This document shows, piece after piece, positions 8,779-22,880 of a DNA stretch of 64,000 nt (positions within the stretch are counted from its first letter, which is position 1; every line of letters starts with the position of its first letter). The stretch is from assembly GCA_905220665.1 (NCBI GenBank), contig CAJNAR010000002.1, forward strand, positions 62,001 through 126,000, given 5' to 3'. The notes beneath the pieces were generated by a model. It was not told where the DNA came from. It made no database searches and saw only the letters and a list, made by a program, of their open reading frames with translations. This DNA comes from Albugo candida. Taxonomy: Eukaryota > Oomycota > Peronosporomycetes > Albuginales > Albuginaceae. The position numbers and the translations under genes were made by a program.

Positions 8779-9798
8779 TTACCAGATTATGGAGTCAAAT
8801 CTTTCCTTCTCCCGGTAATCATAATACTGAGCGTATACCTTCCTGGAGGATTTTCGTCGCAAAGGATAATCACGCATGTCGAACGTATCACCCGTCCACT
8901 GTGCATCGGGACACATTGTTACTCTTCTGTTAAATACCATCCAGACGTAGCTTTTATAACTTGATACCACTAGTACCTCAAATTGACGAACCAAACACTC
9001 CAAGGATTCTTGATTCCTGTAAGTTACCCGCCCAGCGGTAGAACCCGGGACAGCTTCAATGGAATTTGACAGATGTTTGCTCAAGGATTGTTTGGATATC
9101 TCGTGGTCGCATATTTCGTTTGAAACGACTTTAAAGGTCCTGCAAGTCCTGATTTCTTTTGTACTGATACACCTCCCAAGTATCTTCTTTTGATTGCCTG
9201 TTAAACGAACCAGGTGTGTTATCGAGGTGAGTGTTTGTTGTTGTTCGAAGGTTGAGAGAAGGCACTCATCGCACTTTCCAAGAGTATTTCCGTAAGCCAC
9301 AACACAATTGCTAGAAGTATTCATTATAAGATTTATAGTTGTCGCTGGCAGATTTACCGAGATTTGGTTCGTAATCGGCAATTGATCGACCAGTGTGTGA
9401 TAGTGTTTGTAGCAGTATTCCAATCTCACTTCCTGATGAATAAAATCATCTCTACGGTTAAATAGAGAATCGGGAAGTTTCTTTTCGCCCCAAAGCAAAT
9501 AGAAAGCGTCATGTTCATACGACTCATCCGTCTACAACAAAGGCACAACGGTACCCAATTTGTCGTTCAAAACGAGCATGGCACGTGTGTTGAAGTATTT
9601 CTTAGCTCGTACATTGTCCATTGGGTGAAAAGTAGTATGGATACAGTGCAAGTCATATTGGACCACACCTTAGACCGGAGACCAGAATTTTTCAGTTGGA
9701 GTGAAGTAATAGTCTCTCTGATAAAGTTCACCACAGCTTCCATGTAAGCGACATATCATTACCAACGCGAGGATGCCAAATCGTCGCAGTGAGCGCAT
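8779..9798 (-). pseudogene. CCG-like secreted effector pseudogene X1
   Basis: The ATG at 9798 starts a signal peptide (MRSLRRFGILALVMICRL) related to those of X2 and X3. The frame then meets a TAA near 9672 and a TAG near 9528 without changing frame, and afterwards stays open for 239 codons to 8779. That part aligns with the second half of the intact CCG proteins: EYCYKHY (as DCYKYYN), CVVAY, the Cys pair CDECL, GRCI, NEICD, and a C-terminal ECLVRQFEVLVVSSYKSYVWM block. The first Cys domain is missing between signal peptide and the first stop. The CX2C pair lacks the following Gly. Two in-frame stops plus a missing domain make a pseudogene more likely than introns; transcript data could overturn this. 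Confidence 0.75.
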
Positions 9799-12700
9799 TG
9801 TGGCAATTCGGATAATGAACAAGGCTTCACAAAGATCATCAGGCCGTGTTTTCCATTCATTTTTAAAATGAAAATTCAAGTGAGATGAGTCCCCTATGCG
9901 TGGCAATTGGCAACATTTTTTATGAGAAAATTTACAAGTATCGAGCGCTTGTAACATATTAAAACTACGCGAGAAAATCCATGGAATCTGTTAATTCACA
10001 CCATTTACATAAGAATTGTGTCTTTGCTTTCGAAAAGCGGATCGGTAGTTCTCGCACGCTTGGTCGCAGCTGCTTGAGTGCAACGCTTTTCTTCGAGATT
10101 GCATACTATATGTGTTGATGATGGTGTAGACCACATTGAACACGAAAGGCTGTGCGGGAGATTCTATTATTACATTTGCTGTAGTTAGGAATCTAAAACT
10201 CAATAAATGTACTTTTCACTTTTCCGGAACGTCGCGCCTCTCCTTCCAACCCCTTTGATTCAACAATATGCAGCATTATGAGTACGTTATATAATAGTGT
10301 CCGCGGATTTTCTATTTATATGCGTGCCATCGCTTCTTCTCGGATTGATTGTACGGTGTCTGTAAATTGAAGAACGGTCGTAAAGTATGCTTGAACGGTC
10401 CACCTTTGCAGATGTCGCACCTTAAAGCCTTTAGTGAAAGCTGTTCAGCGGACAAGCGGTCCGAGTGAAAATATCACTGGAGAAGAATGTAGAAAAATAA
10501 ATCAAACAGAATGCAGAATTGATAATGCGGGCGATGTCTTCTCAAATGGAACTGATAGTCTCTTTTCCTGGCTTTTGCTATGAACGTCACAATTGATCCC
10601 GTTATACGACGCAGTTGATGTAGCTCGTCTTACCTGGTATGATATTATTGTGCTTAAAACACGCAGCATTATTTGTCAATGAAGGTACACGAGTTGCGTG
10701 CAAGAGTTGATGCGTTCAACAAAAGCGTATGTTTTACCGACAAAAATTTTAAGACACGCGTGTTTTTGATTAGAAAACAACTATGTTTGCCATTCATTTT
10801 CTTGCCTCTTCTCGCAGCAACCGTACGTTTGAAGGATACAACCTTCAATAGGGCAGAATCGCCAAAGTCTTACAGGACACTTTACTTGAAGGTACTGGTG
10901 TTTCGCTTTTAATTAAAATACAAAAATCCACCTGACGATCCAATAAAACAAGATATACGATGAGCATTTAGCAGCACCAGACACATCGATCTGGTCAGCT
11001 TTTTTTTTCTGTCCTCCTTCCTGAAATTGAGCCATAAGCTCTCCAGGTCATTCTTTTTATCAAATTCTTCAGCAAGAAACTCGACTAGGAAATAGAAAGG
11101 GTACATTTGATGAGCACGTGTATGTCTATGGTCTTAATTAATCAGGATTCAGCTTTAATCAAGGAACCATATCGATATAATATAAGATTAATCCTCACAT
11201 ACAAATTAGCTCAAACGACTAATATAGTGCAACCTTATAGCATTCTGGAATGGTGGCTATATCCAACAGAGTTTGTCAATGAAATTAGTGTAGAGACGGA
11301 TCGTACGCTCAAAGATCATCTTTTGGAATCAAGACGACCAAATAAAGAGGTTCTACGCAAATAGATCCATGATGAGCGAAACTAAAGCGACAGATGAAAT
11401 GGAGCAAAAACGATTTCAATTTGAGGAATTGAAATGCATCCACGTTCGAGATTGGAGAATGTAAAGCGGCAGAAGTCACGGCGTAGGCGGACTTCTTTAG
11501 TGTATTCGAAACTTTTTCGGGTAATCTCGATACTGCGTGCGCTTCATCTCAGTCGAACGCTTCGGGTCATTTGCTTTGATTTACTAACTTCAGTCAAAGA
11601 CATCGAGTACCGTTATTAATCAAATTCAAGTGAAATATAAAAAATGTCCTGACCTTGACGGTGATTGGAGATGATCGAACGGCTCTTTGTGAAGCGCTCT
11701 CGAATATATAGATGCACATCATTACAGACACTCACCCTATTGATAAGCTTGATCAAGTTATTGTGGTCGGAAGCAGTTCTTGAAGGTATGGAAGCTGGAT
11801 GAAATCTCCAACGTCTCAGGCATTACTTTGCTTGTAACTTGATCTGTTACAAATTTTTTCATGTGCGATAAGGCTTCCGGTTAGGCACTGAGGTATCCCA
11901 CTCATTGCTACAAACCAAATTTTGAGATTGGGCAGTGGATCTTCATTCTTTTATTCACACTCCCATTTGCAATGAACCATCTAGAAAGTATCATTCAGAG
12001 AAAACTTTACGGAAGAAACTGACTTGAACTAATAGGCGTAAGACATTCTCTGTGTCAAAAATTCTGTTCGCGTCTGTCTCTCAATTGCGCCAAGCTTTCG
12101 TCAAGTCTTGTTGCAATACACAGATATGTATAAAGAAATTCCCAGGCTTCAGCTCTTCAGCACGGTCATTTTCACTTTATCGGTAGCACCAAACGACTCT
12201 GATTCAATTCTTCTTTTCTTAGTACTTGATGCGATTGTTGATGCTTCGGACGGCAATAAGCGCTAACAAAACCGGATTTCTTCTTCTATAAGAATCCTGT
12301 TGAAAACTATCACATCCACTAGCATTTTTTACTGCATGCTGAGTCTAAATTGCTATCGGATCTCGTCGAAAGTAAGATACTCGTCATCTGGCGCCCTATT
12401 GGACACCTTGGAATTCGTCGGTCAATTATTGGTAATGTGAGTGCTCCTAATTGAAACCAGGCCAAATGTTATGCCTGCGTCTTGAAAACGAGATGTAGTA
12501 GGTAGAGTCAGTGCCTAGGCTGCATAATAATAGCCGTTCTCTCGGAAGAAGGCCGCACATTGGACTTATAATAGACGTGTCGTGTGAAACTAAGGTCACG
12601 TACTCGAACAAACGCTTTTGTTCAACGCAACAAGTGTTGTACGCAATCCGTGATCTAAATGATTATTTATTGTTGCGTGATGATGCGACGAATGACGATA

Positions 12701-13087
12701 GTATAATATCAGGTAAGGCGAGCTACATGAAGCTGGGCCTTCTAGCGGGACCGATTGTGACAATAATAGCTCAAGCCAGAAAAAAAGACTCTTACGTTCA
12801 TTTGCAAGCCCCCGTATTATCAATTCTGCCGTATGTTTGAATTTTATTTCTATGACCGCTTGCCTCTTCGTCATCTCTCATTTATAGCGCCAAGTTGCGA
12901 CATCCGCAAAGTTGTAACTTTGATATGCTTTCGGTTCGTTCTGCATTTCACAGATACCATACCTCAAAGCTGATATCAATGAATCCGCAGAACCTTCTAC
13001 ATCTCACTTGATTTTTCACTCTAAAAATGAATGGAAACACGGCCTGATGATCTTTGTGAAGCCTTGCTCATTATCCAAATAGCCACA
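9799..13087. other. Spacer between inverted pseudogenes X1 and X2
   Basis: The outermost ~100 bases at each end (about 9799-9900 and 12990-13087) are an inverted repeat: both read, toward their gene, through AATGAATGGAAA, CACGGCCTGATGATCTTTG and CACAATGCG. This is a conserved leader or proximal promoter. The roughly 3.1 kb between shows only short ORFs with no recognisable domain; I see no gene in it. Confidence 0.55.
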
Positions 13088-14374
13088 ATGCGCCCACTAC
13101 GACGATTTGGCATCTTCGCGCTGGTATTGATATGTCGCTTACATGGAAGCTGTGTCAGAGGCTATAGCTTTAGTGAAGTTAAAATCCGAAGGAGTCCGAG
13201 ATCGCTTTTGGGTCACCTTTGAAAAATTGCAGCATTGCTTGTACGAAATTGCGGCGGTGAGTAGAATCTCATTTAAGATCTATGAGGAAGAATCAAGAAT
13301 CGATTTTCCAGTCAATGCTACAATGCTTGCCTTCTGACGTTTTTACAGTCAGTGCGACCCAAACCATTACCAGCATCAAATTTACGATGCGCAGCTACAA
13401 TCGCTCGGAAATTTGCATCTTGCTCCTGGTTCTGGGGAGTAAAGATTTGTAACATATGGAGAGGCATTGCAACTACAAGACGGAGAATTAGCTATTGCCT
13501 CGTGCTCTATGCGCAACTGGTCGGTACCGTCGAGTCAAAACCAGATGGAAAGTAAAGACGAACTCGTTTGCTTACGATTTCTATCGCGTCGAACAGGAAT
13601 GCCGCATTTATTTGCGACAGAAAAATGCTTTCAAGCCCCTCAGAGAATCTCAAGTGATGGACGGAGAACGGAAATGTATACTATTTGTACTTTGTACATC
13701 ACATATAAAAACAGATATCATCGATACATGCACAATGACAGATGCTTGCGTCGAGTTTGCAGATCTATATCCTGATGAAGTATACAAAGAAGTTCATAAT
13801 AGGGAAGAGTCCAAAAATCCAAAAACGAAACATATGACTGTCTATAAACTTTTCACAAGAGGACGAGAACTATCACGCGTTTTACGGAAAAGCAACTTAC
13901 ATGAGACTTGCCATGATGGACTTGACATCCCAAAAGGGACGATTTATGCATTTTTTACGGACATTCCGTATAAAGAACGAGCTTATCTTTTGTTCTGATC
14001 TGTAGGGGATGTCACCCGCTCTCTACTTGAGCCTAGAGATCGATATAAATATGTTCCCAGGTTCTAGCGCAGTGCGGGTAACGTACGAAACTGAAGCTTG
14101 CCTACGTTGTTTGCTCTGTCGGTCTGAAGTCCTAGTGGTATCAAGCGATAAAAAGTACGTCTGGATGGTATATGACAGAACAGTACCTGAGTGTGACTAT
14201 GCAAAGTGGACCCACCAGATGTTTCAAATGCCCAAATATCCTCTGCGACGAATTTCCGCGCGCAGGTGGACTCTGAATCATGACGCCCAGTGGGGTAAAA
14301 TTCTCGTTTTAGAAAAGGGCAAACAATTTTGCCGACCAGAATGCATTGAGCGCGAGAATAGTTTAATCGAGTGA
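13088..14374 (+). pseudogene. CCG-like secreted effector pseudogene X2
   Basis: Starts MRPLRRFGIFALVLICRLHGSC, the same signal peptide type as X1, but the frame breaks at about 13222. Homology resumes in other frames: YEIAAVSRISFKI near 13240, ECRIYLRQKNAFKPL near 13600, a TDACVEFADLYPDEV segment near 13740, and a final frame from about 14050 with EACLRCLLCRSEVLVVSS and YVWMVYDR. At least three frameshifts are needed. It is an inverted paralogue of X1 and retains the first-domain remnant that X1 lacks. The downstream flank (14375-14460) also matches that of X1. Confidence 0.75.
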
Positions 14375-17200
14375 TGACATTACCTTAATGAGAGTCAACC
14401 AATGTTTTTGCACTCGAAACGCAGCCTGATCCTTGTGTGGCATACGCTGTCAGACCTTAAAGATCGACTCATCTCTTCGCACAACGAAAAAAGTATCCTT
14501 CAGACGAACGAATTACCTTTGGATGGTGAGAGCGATGAAGAAAGTTACTGCACCGACTCTCTTATTGAAAAGTATAGTCGCACTCATATGCATGGAGAAA
14601 GCATCGCACTAAAGAAAAGTGAACACAAAAATTATTGTATTAAAGACAGGATCTAAAATGTGTACACTACCTTCGAGTTACGACTCGTTGGTAAATGACG
14701 GCTGAACGGTACTTTATACGTTTGAGTATCGACAGCTGTCTATCGTGTATCACGTAACTGATCTTCAGCTTAGAAAACATATTTCTTGTATCAAAACACC
14801 TTTTTGATGTACAATATGTCAGAGATCGACTGTTCATCTTCTGCTAGAGTATCAACTTTGATCGTGATTGTGACACCATCAGTATATCGTGTGGGAATTT
14901 TGGTCGTCAGATGGAAAAGAGTGGAAGGGACAACCGCGTATATGCTCACCTATACTCGCTTTGCTCAGCATAAAGGACTTTCGAACAATGTCGACTGTTA
15001 TTTTGAAAATATGGTCTTTACCTTATCAAAGGTTGTATTTTGCGAAGGTACCAATGCGTTAGTATAAGACCCGACGAGTGGGCTGAGGTGATATTTTTCT
15101 CCGACCAAAAGCACAAGAATCTGAGTTATCTCGTCGGTAACATGATGGAACACCTGGATGAAGCGGTACAACAGATGTCTCTACCACGTACATTTCATCG
15201 CGCAGACGAGCTTCACAATCGGTCCAAAGTTTCCAGTATTTAGTTTAGGGTGGAAGGTTCAATATTTTGGAGTAATCTCGCAAAGGGTTATGTTCCAGCC
15301 GCTGTATCGATGCAATAATACAATATACCCAAACGCTTCGGAAACGATTAACAACAAACATAAAGCCGTAAAGAAGCAAAAAGAGCGACTGCATAAATCC
15401 ATGGATCCGAGTAAATGAACTTATGCTGTGGGGCTACACGAAAGGTTGTGGACATGATTGAACAAGAAGTGCAACTCAAGCGAGCTGTCTAAGAAAAACT
15501 GCTTAAGAGCAAGCTTTGGCTTTCTTCCAGCTCTTTTTTCTTCTATTCAGAAACCCCTTTTAAAGGTAGACAGAGGAAGGAGGACCTGCAGGTGTTGACA
15601 CTTTGGCGATCAGAAGAAAGAACGATGATAGGAGTCTTAAGCGCAAGCAACTGCGTCATCGTCGCCCCGATTCACCAAAGAGAAGAACTTTAAAGCTTGC
15701 CAAAAAATATAGTGAGCGGACTAGCGAGTGGGAGTCGCGAGCATCACCCACCTTCTTTGTGGTGTTGATTCCATTCCTACTAGCCGTAACGAAGAGTTCA
15801 CTGTGATCCATATTCGTAAAATCACTGCGACCGCTGTCGACTGCGACGTAAGGGGTCTCCACAAATCTCCGATGACGACAACAACACTATCGTCCATCAG
15901 ATTGGTGCATAGGCAATCACTTATCATGGCTCAATTACAGCATCTACACTGTTTTTGTCGCAGGGTGACCTCAAAGGCGTGGACACAAACATCTATCTTG
16001 CACTTTTTCTACTCGTAGATACAAAAGAAAGCTGTATCGTCTATAACGAAAAAAACGGCCGCCCGTCACGCACAAATGCCGTACAATGCGCAAACACTTC
16101 CACGCAGAGGCGACTGAATCCTTTTCTATCAACCGCTTCCCTTGTTCACGACATGGAATTTAAATGACTCATGATACAGCATAAGAAATGTTGACGTGCG
16201 TCTAGCAAAGGTGCTGGAAGCATCGATATTAGTTTGTTTGACAATGTATTCCTGATTGATCACTAGATAGTCGCTAGAGGTGTCAGATCTTTTGGTAGAA
16301 CACTCAAGATCCAAATTTGCATCGCATAGTGAGATATACACGTCACGAAGAATTGGTCCCCAATTGAGATCAGGAATGAAGACACTGTACGGCGCTTAAA
16401 CTTGGATTCCTATCGTGGTGTTCAGTATCCATCCTTTCATTTTATTGATTATCATAACATTCATAGGCTGATCATTCCACAGCCTCATCGTTCCGATACG
16501 TACAGCTTTGTCATAACTTTCAACTTATTGCAGCACAGATCTAGTGTCAGTTTCTGTAGAAGCTTTCATATTTCACACTTGCCATGAAACAATCTGTTTC
16601 GCATTCGGCTCACTTGACTTATTTACCTCATCAGAGTCACGCGTGAATCAACGCCTTTGTATGCATAGCTCTTTGCGGACGAGCTTATAGCATGATACGT
16701 AATGTGTCATTAACAGAAGATATTTCTATACACAGACGAGCCTGGTTTGTTGAATGCTGCTTACTGATGATGCGTCATTTGCAGCGTGATCATTTCGACT
16801 GTGTGCGAGATTGGATTTGACAAAGCACACCATCTTGAGTACTTTGACGTCTACACGAAAGAGCCTCTTTAGACATATCATTAGACACCCTGCTGTAGCA
16901 TTCTTTGAGTTTGTCGAATGATGATACAATCCACGCATCGGACACCTCTATCTAAGCATTCAACGCTCGCTTAATCCATCATCTCCTGTGCTTATATATC
17001 GTTTGGTCTCAGCTTTTTTTCAATTGAAAGTCATCTCATTACAAGGAAGAGAACGGAAATGAGAGTTGAATAGAGTCTATTTACTGAGCAGGATACTATT
17101 TATGCGTACTTCAGCCTGACTCCAATATTTCTCGTTACTCTAATGAACTCCAGTATGTAATTCTCACATCCAAGCAATGCTCATAATTAAAGCAGCCTCA
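14375..17200. other. Gene-poor spacer X2-X3
   Basis: Short ORFs only (for example 14402-14656, 14786-15067, 15040-15243, 15603-15806). None shows a motif, signal peptide or similarity to anything else in the window that I can recognise. The first ~85 bases match the 3' flank of X1. The rest may contain decayed genes I cannot identify. Confidence 0.4.
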
Positions 17201-18590
17201 ATGCGCTGACTGCGACGAGTTGGAATTTTTGTACTAGTAAAAGTATTGCGCTTACATGGAAGCTGTAATCAACCCAACCGAAAAGACTATATCCACTTTA
17301 CAGGCATACACGGCTCAAACTCTGCATGCAAAATGTGGTCGAAATATAAATGTTGGCAGCATTGCTTTTACGAAATTGCCCGAGTGAGTAAAATATCATT
17401 GAAGATGGTCGAAACAATTAGAATGAGAACGGAATTCAAAGTTACTGCTTCGATGCTTGCTGCACACTCATTTGCAACGACGAATACACAAACTCGGGAA
17501 GAGAGTATTGAGGCATGCGCCGAGTTTGACGATATGTATCCTGACCATGAATGTGATAGATCCACAATAAGGAAGCCTGGAAGCATCGTGATGATTATTT
17601 CTTCACGGAAAAAAGGAAGAGGATCTACCGATCGACAGGACGACGTGAAGCACGCTTTCTGCACTGTATCAATACCACGTCTTGGCAGGTGCCTTTACAT
17701 ACTGAAGAGTTGGCTGTATTCGACACGTGTGACGGGTATGGAGTGGGAAAATATGTGCACTCGTCAAGTTTCAACCCTGAGAGTACACGATCGACCTTAC
17801 ATTTATTACGGTCTCCTGACGATTGTAGCGAAACAACTTTGAATCGAGTGTCAGGTTTTCAATTAGAGGAATAAGATTTGAGAGAGTGTTACAAAGACTA
17901 CCAAGCACACTTTGATACATCGCCAATCAAAGGCCAAATCTCTTTATATGTTTCAGAGCCACTTACAAAGAATACCAAGTAATTGTATTCTGGCTTACCA
18001 CGATGCATCTGGAAAAGGAGAGGAGTAAATACATCAGTGGAAGGACCAACAAAGGCTGCAACAAGCTTGTATCTGTTCCAAATGAAATGTGTGTGCACGA
18101 GAAATTGAAGCACCCAAACTCGGCTCAACAAGAAACCGCCCGAGTCATTTTGGAAGCCTCGTTACCATTGTTTGGAAAGTAATGTATCGCCACAACGTTT
18201 GGCTCATTTCAATCAAGTACTATTGGTATCAACACACGAACGGTATGTCTCGACTGTGAGCCCCGAAGAGGAGATGACGGGCTGTAATAGAGGAGTGATC
18301 ACGACGGATAGAGCGCTCATGTTTTTGGCTGTTCGTCAAGGAGAAGGCGTTATGAAGAAGCAGTCATGTGAATCGCTATTGTCGACCAGATTCCTGTGTG
18401 AACAAGGGTATCGAGCCCTCAAGACGATTCTGCATCCGCCACATGCGTTCAATCTGAAAGTTTGGTGTATAAAGAATCAATGTAGGGTACTAAAGGAGCT
18501 TGACTTTGGTATCTCCGATTGTTATGTAGCTCCTTGGTACCCAAAAACGTGCTCATGCTGTGCTCGCTTTTTACAAACTCATTAAACAAC
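17201..18590 (+). pseudogene. CCG-like secreted effector pseudogene X3
   Basis: The leader and ATGCG start resemble X2, but codon 3 is TGA. Afterwards LRLHGSCNQPNRKDY continues the signal-peptide region, then CWQHCFYEIARVSKISLKM and EACAEFDDMYPDHEC match X2's first domain. Around 17880 ECYKDYQAHFDTSPIKGQI matches the DCYKYYN block of intact copies, and near 18200 NQVLLVSTHERYVS matches the C-terminal SEVLVVSSDKKYVW block. A last piece near 18520 (DCYVAPWYPKTCSCC) resembles the CVVAY...CxxC core out of order, implying rearrangement. Stops and frame changes are numerous, and it is the most decayed of the X group. Confidence 0.7.
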
Positions 18591-20580
18591 AGCAAAGTAC
18601 TTCATATTGAAGAAGAGAAGTACTTCGCAACTCCCACATTGGATAGTCGAAAGTAACGACGCATTTAGGGCGTCCTGGAAGCTCAAATTCTAAAGAATAT
18701 GCTCGAACGCTGGAATGATATGCGAATTTTACAAAAGGGAGGTAGTTATAAAGTGATGCTCATTAAACCAACAAACCGGCGTGAACGCTTGAGTACGACT
18801 GAGAGAGGCATACAAAAGTCACACCATTCAGGTTGCCGTTTGACTGACTCGATGACGCACAAGAAAGTTGGTGAACCTCTTGATTCTTCAATTGAGGCCA
18901 ACAGCTGCTTACTGGTAGGAGTATGGTGTCAATTAGTGAGATCATATGTTCGAGCTGAAAAAGTATTTGTATGAAAACGTCAGCCTCGACATCGGTTTGC
19001 TATAGAACAAATATGATTTTGTAGCTCATTTGTGCCCTACAATTTGTTATATTTCTCAATTTTCGCTTCTCAATAGGAGAGACATTCCAAAACGCGTTGA
19101 AAGAGAGATTGTCGTAGATCTCGCGAATCGCATCGACTCGAAACGTACAGAGTTGCAGTAAGGCCATGTCTACTTACGACAAAAGTCACCAAACGTAACA
19201 CTTGCGTTAGGCTTTTGACTATTACCCGACAGAAAATTGAAGAATTCCGCTTCGACACGCATCAATTGGGCTTCAGGAGTGTCAAAGTCTTTAATATGAC
19301 TTTCTACGCCACATGGGCGCACTTGGGATAATAATATTTTTTTTAGATCACAAAGAGAAATTTTCGATCAAAAGTACCGCTTTCAAAAGCTACGAATCCA
19401 AGTACACATAACGCTTACTTGAAAGCCTCTAAGCCGTCAATTCGAATCGATGCTGCTCAGCCGCTTTGATTGACTTCTTCACCCCAAGCAGACTGGATAT
19501 TCAAAGTCATCATACGAAGCTGTTAATCTCTCTGCGTACACTGCATTCAGGTACAATTGGCTCAATAGAGACTCGATCTCTCATTACGTGTTAAAAGCAA
19601 AATATATTCTCATTTGGGTATCATTGCATTTTGACGTGAGAAATCGTACAGAATGTGTCCAATGTGGGGTCTTTAGTGTGCATCGAGAAATTGATACCGC
19701 CGCATGGACTGCCTAAAATACATCGAGGAAGCACTACCCAATACAATTAAAGCTGTCGATGAATCGAAAGACCAGTATCTGCTCGATATCTTTCTCAGCT
19801 TTCTATTGCTGGTACATGTGAGCACCAGAATTTCTACAGCGTAAGCATCGTTGGCACTATCAAGTCGACAGTCAGTTCCACACATTCAGCACGCCAAGAA
19901 ACAAGATCATTGAGAAGGGTTACAAGAAAGTGTGTGTGATCCTAGCAGCCCAAACGGTGCTGGCGACAGCAATTACGATTGTTACGGTAAGTAGGGATGC
20001 AGCATTGCTACAGAGAAGTTGTCGTTGATATTCATCTCCGTTCTTACGTGCTCTCATGTCCTTCAAGTGGCAATAGCTGCAACTCTGCTCACTTTATTAG
20101 CATTTATAATGCTTTGGTAGGGACTCAATTGGCCGAATGTGTTCCTGGAAATGGTACAAACACTGAGAACTCATTGCTCGCTCCTGCATCTGCTGCTAAA
20201 AAGCTCATTACTTCTCGATTTACTCCCACCATCACACACTCTCACTCCTGCTCCCATAGTCGCATTCGACGTATGGTGCAGGCTGCTCATTCATTACAGA
20301 ATCGATAGGATTTTGATGTTGAGAGTCTTATGGTATCGATCTCTTCATCTATCGTTGAGCTTTTCTCCAAGCAGGAGGCCTTTCCCAAGATATAAGGAAC
20401 CGGTAGTGTGCAATAAATTCAAGCAGCGATCTCATTGAGCTCATCTTTGGATTTGTAGGTGTCATGACACAAAAGCGCGCATAGAGGCTCACGTCCGACA
20501 TTGCTTGTCCTGACTTGACAGCATTATATTTCGCTCAATTTAGTAGCTACGTTGATGTTATATATATGAAAGTATGCCAA
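18591..20580. other. Gene-poor spacer
   Basis: About 2 kb with short ORFs in all frames, none with a recognisable domain, codon pattern or paralogue here. It separates the decayed X cluster from the compact housekeeping island. Confidence 0.45.
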
Positions 20581-21187
20581 TTACGCCGTTTTCCTTTCTG
20601 TGAAAGGCGATCCATCGGGACACGTGCCGAAAAATTCGACATATTGCACCTAAAAGCGACGAAATGAGAGTTATTTACGATTTCAATGAAAAGTACCTTT
20701 GGGAGTCCCATAACGCTTTTAGACGACACAAAGACCCGTTCCAGAATGCAATTTTCGATATCGTTAAACGTCCCGCGCGCCACTGCTTTTCCATCTTCCA
20801 ATGAGAGAGTGATGCGCTTATCTTTGATCGATGTTACGATAATCTATTGTTAAAAATAAAACCAGTTACCTGTTACTTTGCTCTGTATAGAGAGCTCACC
20901 TCATACTCTCCGTCTCGGCCTTCCTTTTTCGTGCAGGAGGCACCATACCCTGTATTTTTCTCAATCATATTGAGCTTTTCTTTCGGGTGTCCGGATTTTT
21001 CAAACATGACCCAATACACGTCCAATGCGTCTTCCTCGACAATGACTCCGTCTTCCTTTATGCGTAAGGAATACACGACAACGTTTGCATTCTTATTACG
21101 ATGAATTACAAAAGCAGCGTATTTCTCGTGCTTGTCACGAATGTAAGGAAATGGATTGTTTTCGGGTTTGGAAAAGTCGGTTGCCAT
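20581..21187 (-). CDS. DUF4833-like conserved protein
   Basis: Three exons restore one frame: 21187-20900, 20843-20697 and 20649-20581, giving 167 aa. Introns are 56 nt (20899-20844) and 47 nt (20696-20650), each GT...AG and both phase 0. The protein reads FVIHRNKNANVVVYSL near residue 26, YWVMFE, YGASC, a middle basic/hydrophobic segment, then GLPK joined to VQYVEFFGTCPDG near the C-terminus. An opening 'F-I-R-N-N-VVY' strand, a central YW and a closing V-YVE-FG strand are features I associate with DUF4833, a family of unknown function found in bacteria and eukaryotes; the assignment is from memory. Without splicing the frame ends after the first exon in unrelated residues. It is head-to-head with the ubiquitin fusion gene, 406 bp apart. 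Confidence 0.75.
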
Positions 21188-22116
<929 letters not shown>

Positions 22117-22339
22117 GTCGAAGCTATAATTGCCGCAAATTCAAATCCTACGCATTAAAGACTTGACGACTTGCTCTGTATCCATTGTTGTTGATGTGCT
22201 TTTTTGTGCTTTTTTCACGTTCTCATCACGCACGCGGATGTCTCAAAATCTCCTTTTCCGCTCGAGACGCTCCAATTCGCTTATTATTGTAATTTTTGAC
22301 TTGTTACCGGGTATAATTGTAATTTATCAAGTATTGATC

Positions 22340-22805
22340 ATGCGATCGTTATCGGTCGACGACGAAGAAGCGCAGGCAGAAACCAGCGATTTTGAAGAAG
22401 TGAGCACTCCACGAATACAGGAAAAGATAGAAAACACAACAAGACATCAGGTAGAATCCAATCGGAATTGGTTGGAACGTATTCTGATTCGAAAAAGTAG
22501 GAAAAGCAGTTGGATTCTATCCATACCGGCGTCGTGCAGTTGAAGAAGCATGCGGTCAATACAAATGACGAAGTTGTGGCACAAAACGCGATGATTGATA
22601 GCATTTCGATACAAATGGATGAAGCAGGAGCAAATGTGCAGACACAAACTGAAAATGCACGCAAAGTAGCTCGACATCAGCGACAGGTTTCTATTGCTCC
22701 AATAAGCGCATTTCGCTGATTTCCAACGCTTTGTGTTAGCTCTGTTGGTACTATATCGTAATTGTCGTGCTGATTATCGCATTGGTAATTATTGCGATCG
22801 CGTAA
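22340..22805 (+). CDS. Small tail-anchored Q-SNARE (Qc-type)
   Basis: Three exons, 22340-22450, 22501-22686 and 22740-22805, with introns of 50 and 53 nt, both GTNNAA/GTTTCT...TAG and phase 0; 120 aa from the ATG at 22340. The exon 2 segment is a SNARE helix with heptad spacing and a central Gln (EVVAQNAMIDSI), and exon 3 adds a tail anchor, CWYYIVIVVLIIALVIIAIA, ending the protein. The Gln zero-layer and short N-terminus fit Qc SNAREs of the Bet1/syntaxin-8 kind, which drive fusion in the secretory or endosomal route. The frame is open upstream to 22130, so an earlier Met (22238) or an upstream exon cannot be excluded. PEX7 starts 75 bp after the stop. Confidence 0.75.
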
Positions 22806-22880
22806 ATGTGATGAATCTGATTCGATTCAGATCTGAGGATAGTATCCTTAAATAATGTAGATACTTGTGTTTGGGTGAGT

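Noticed and set aside
12511..12874. Overlapping ORFs on both strands (109 and 92 aa) between X1 and X2
   Set aside because: Considered as a transposon remnant, but no retroelement or transposase motif could be found.
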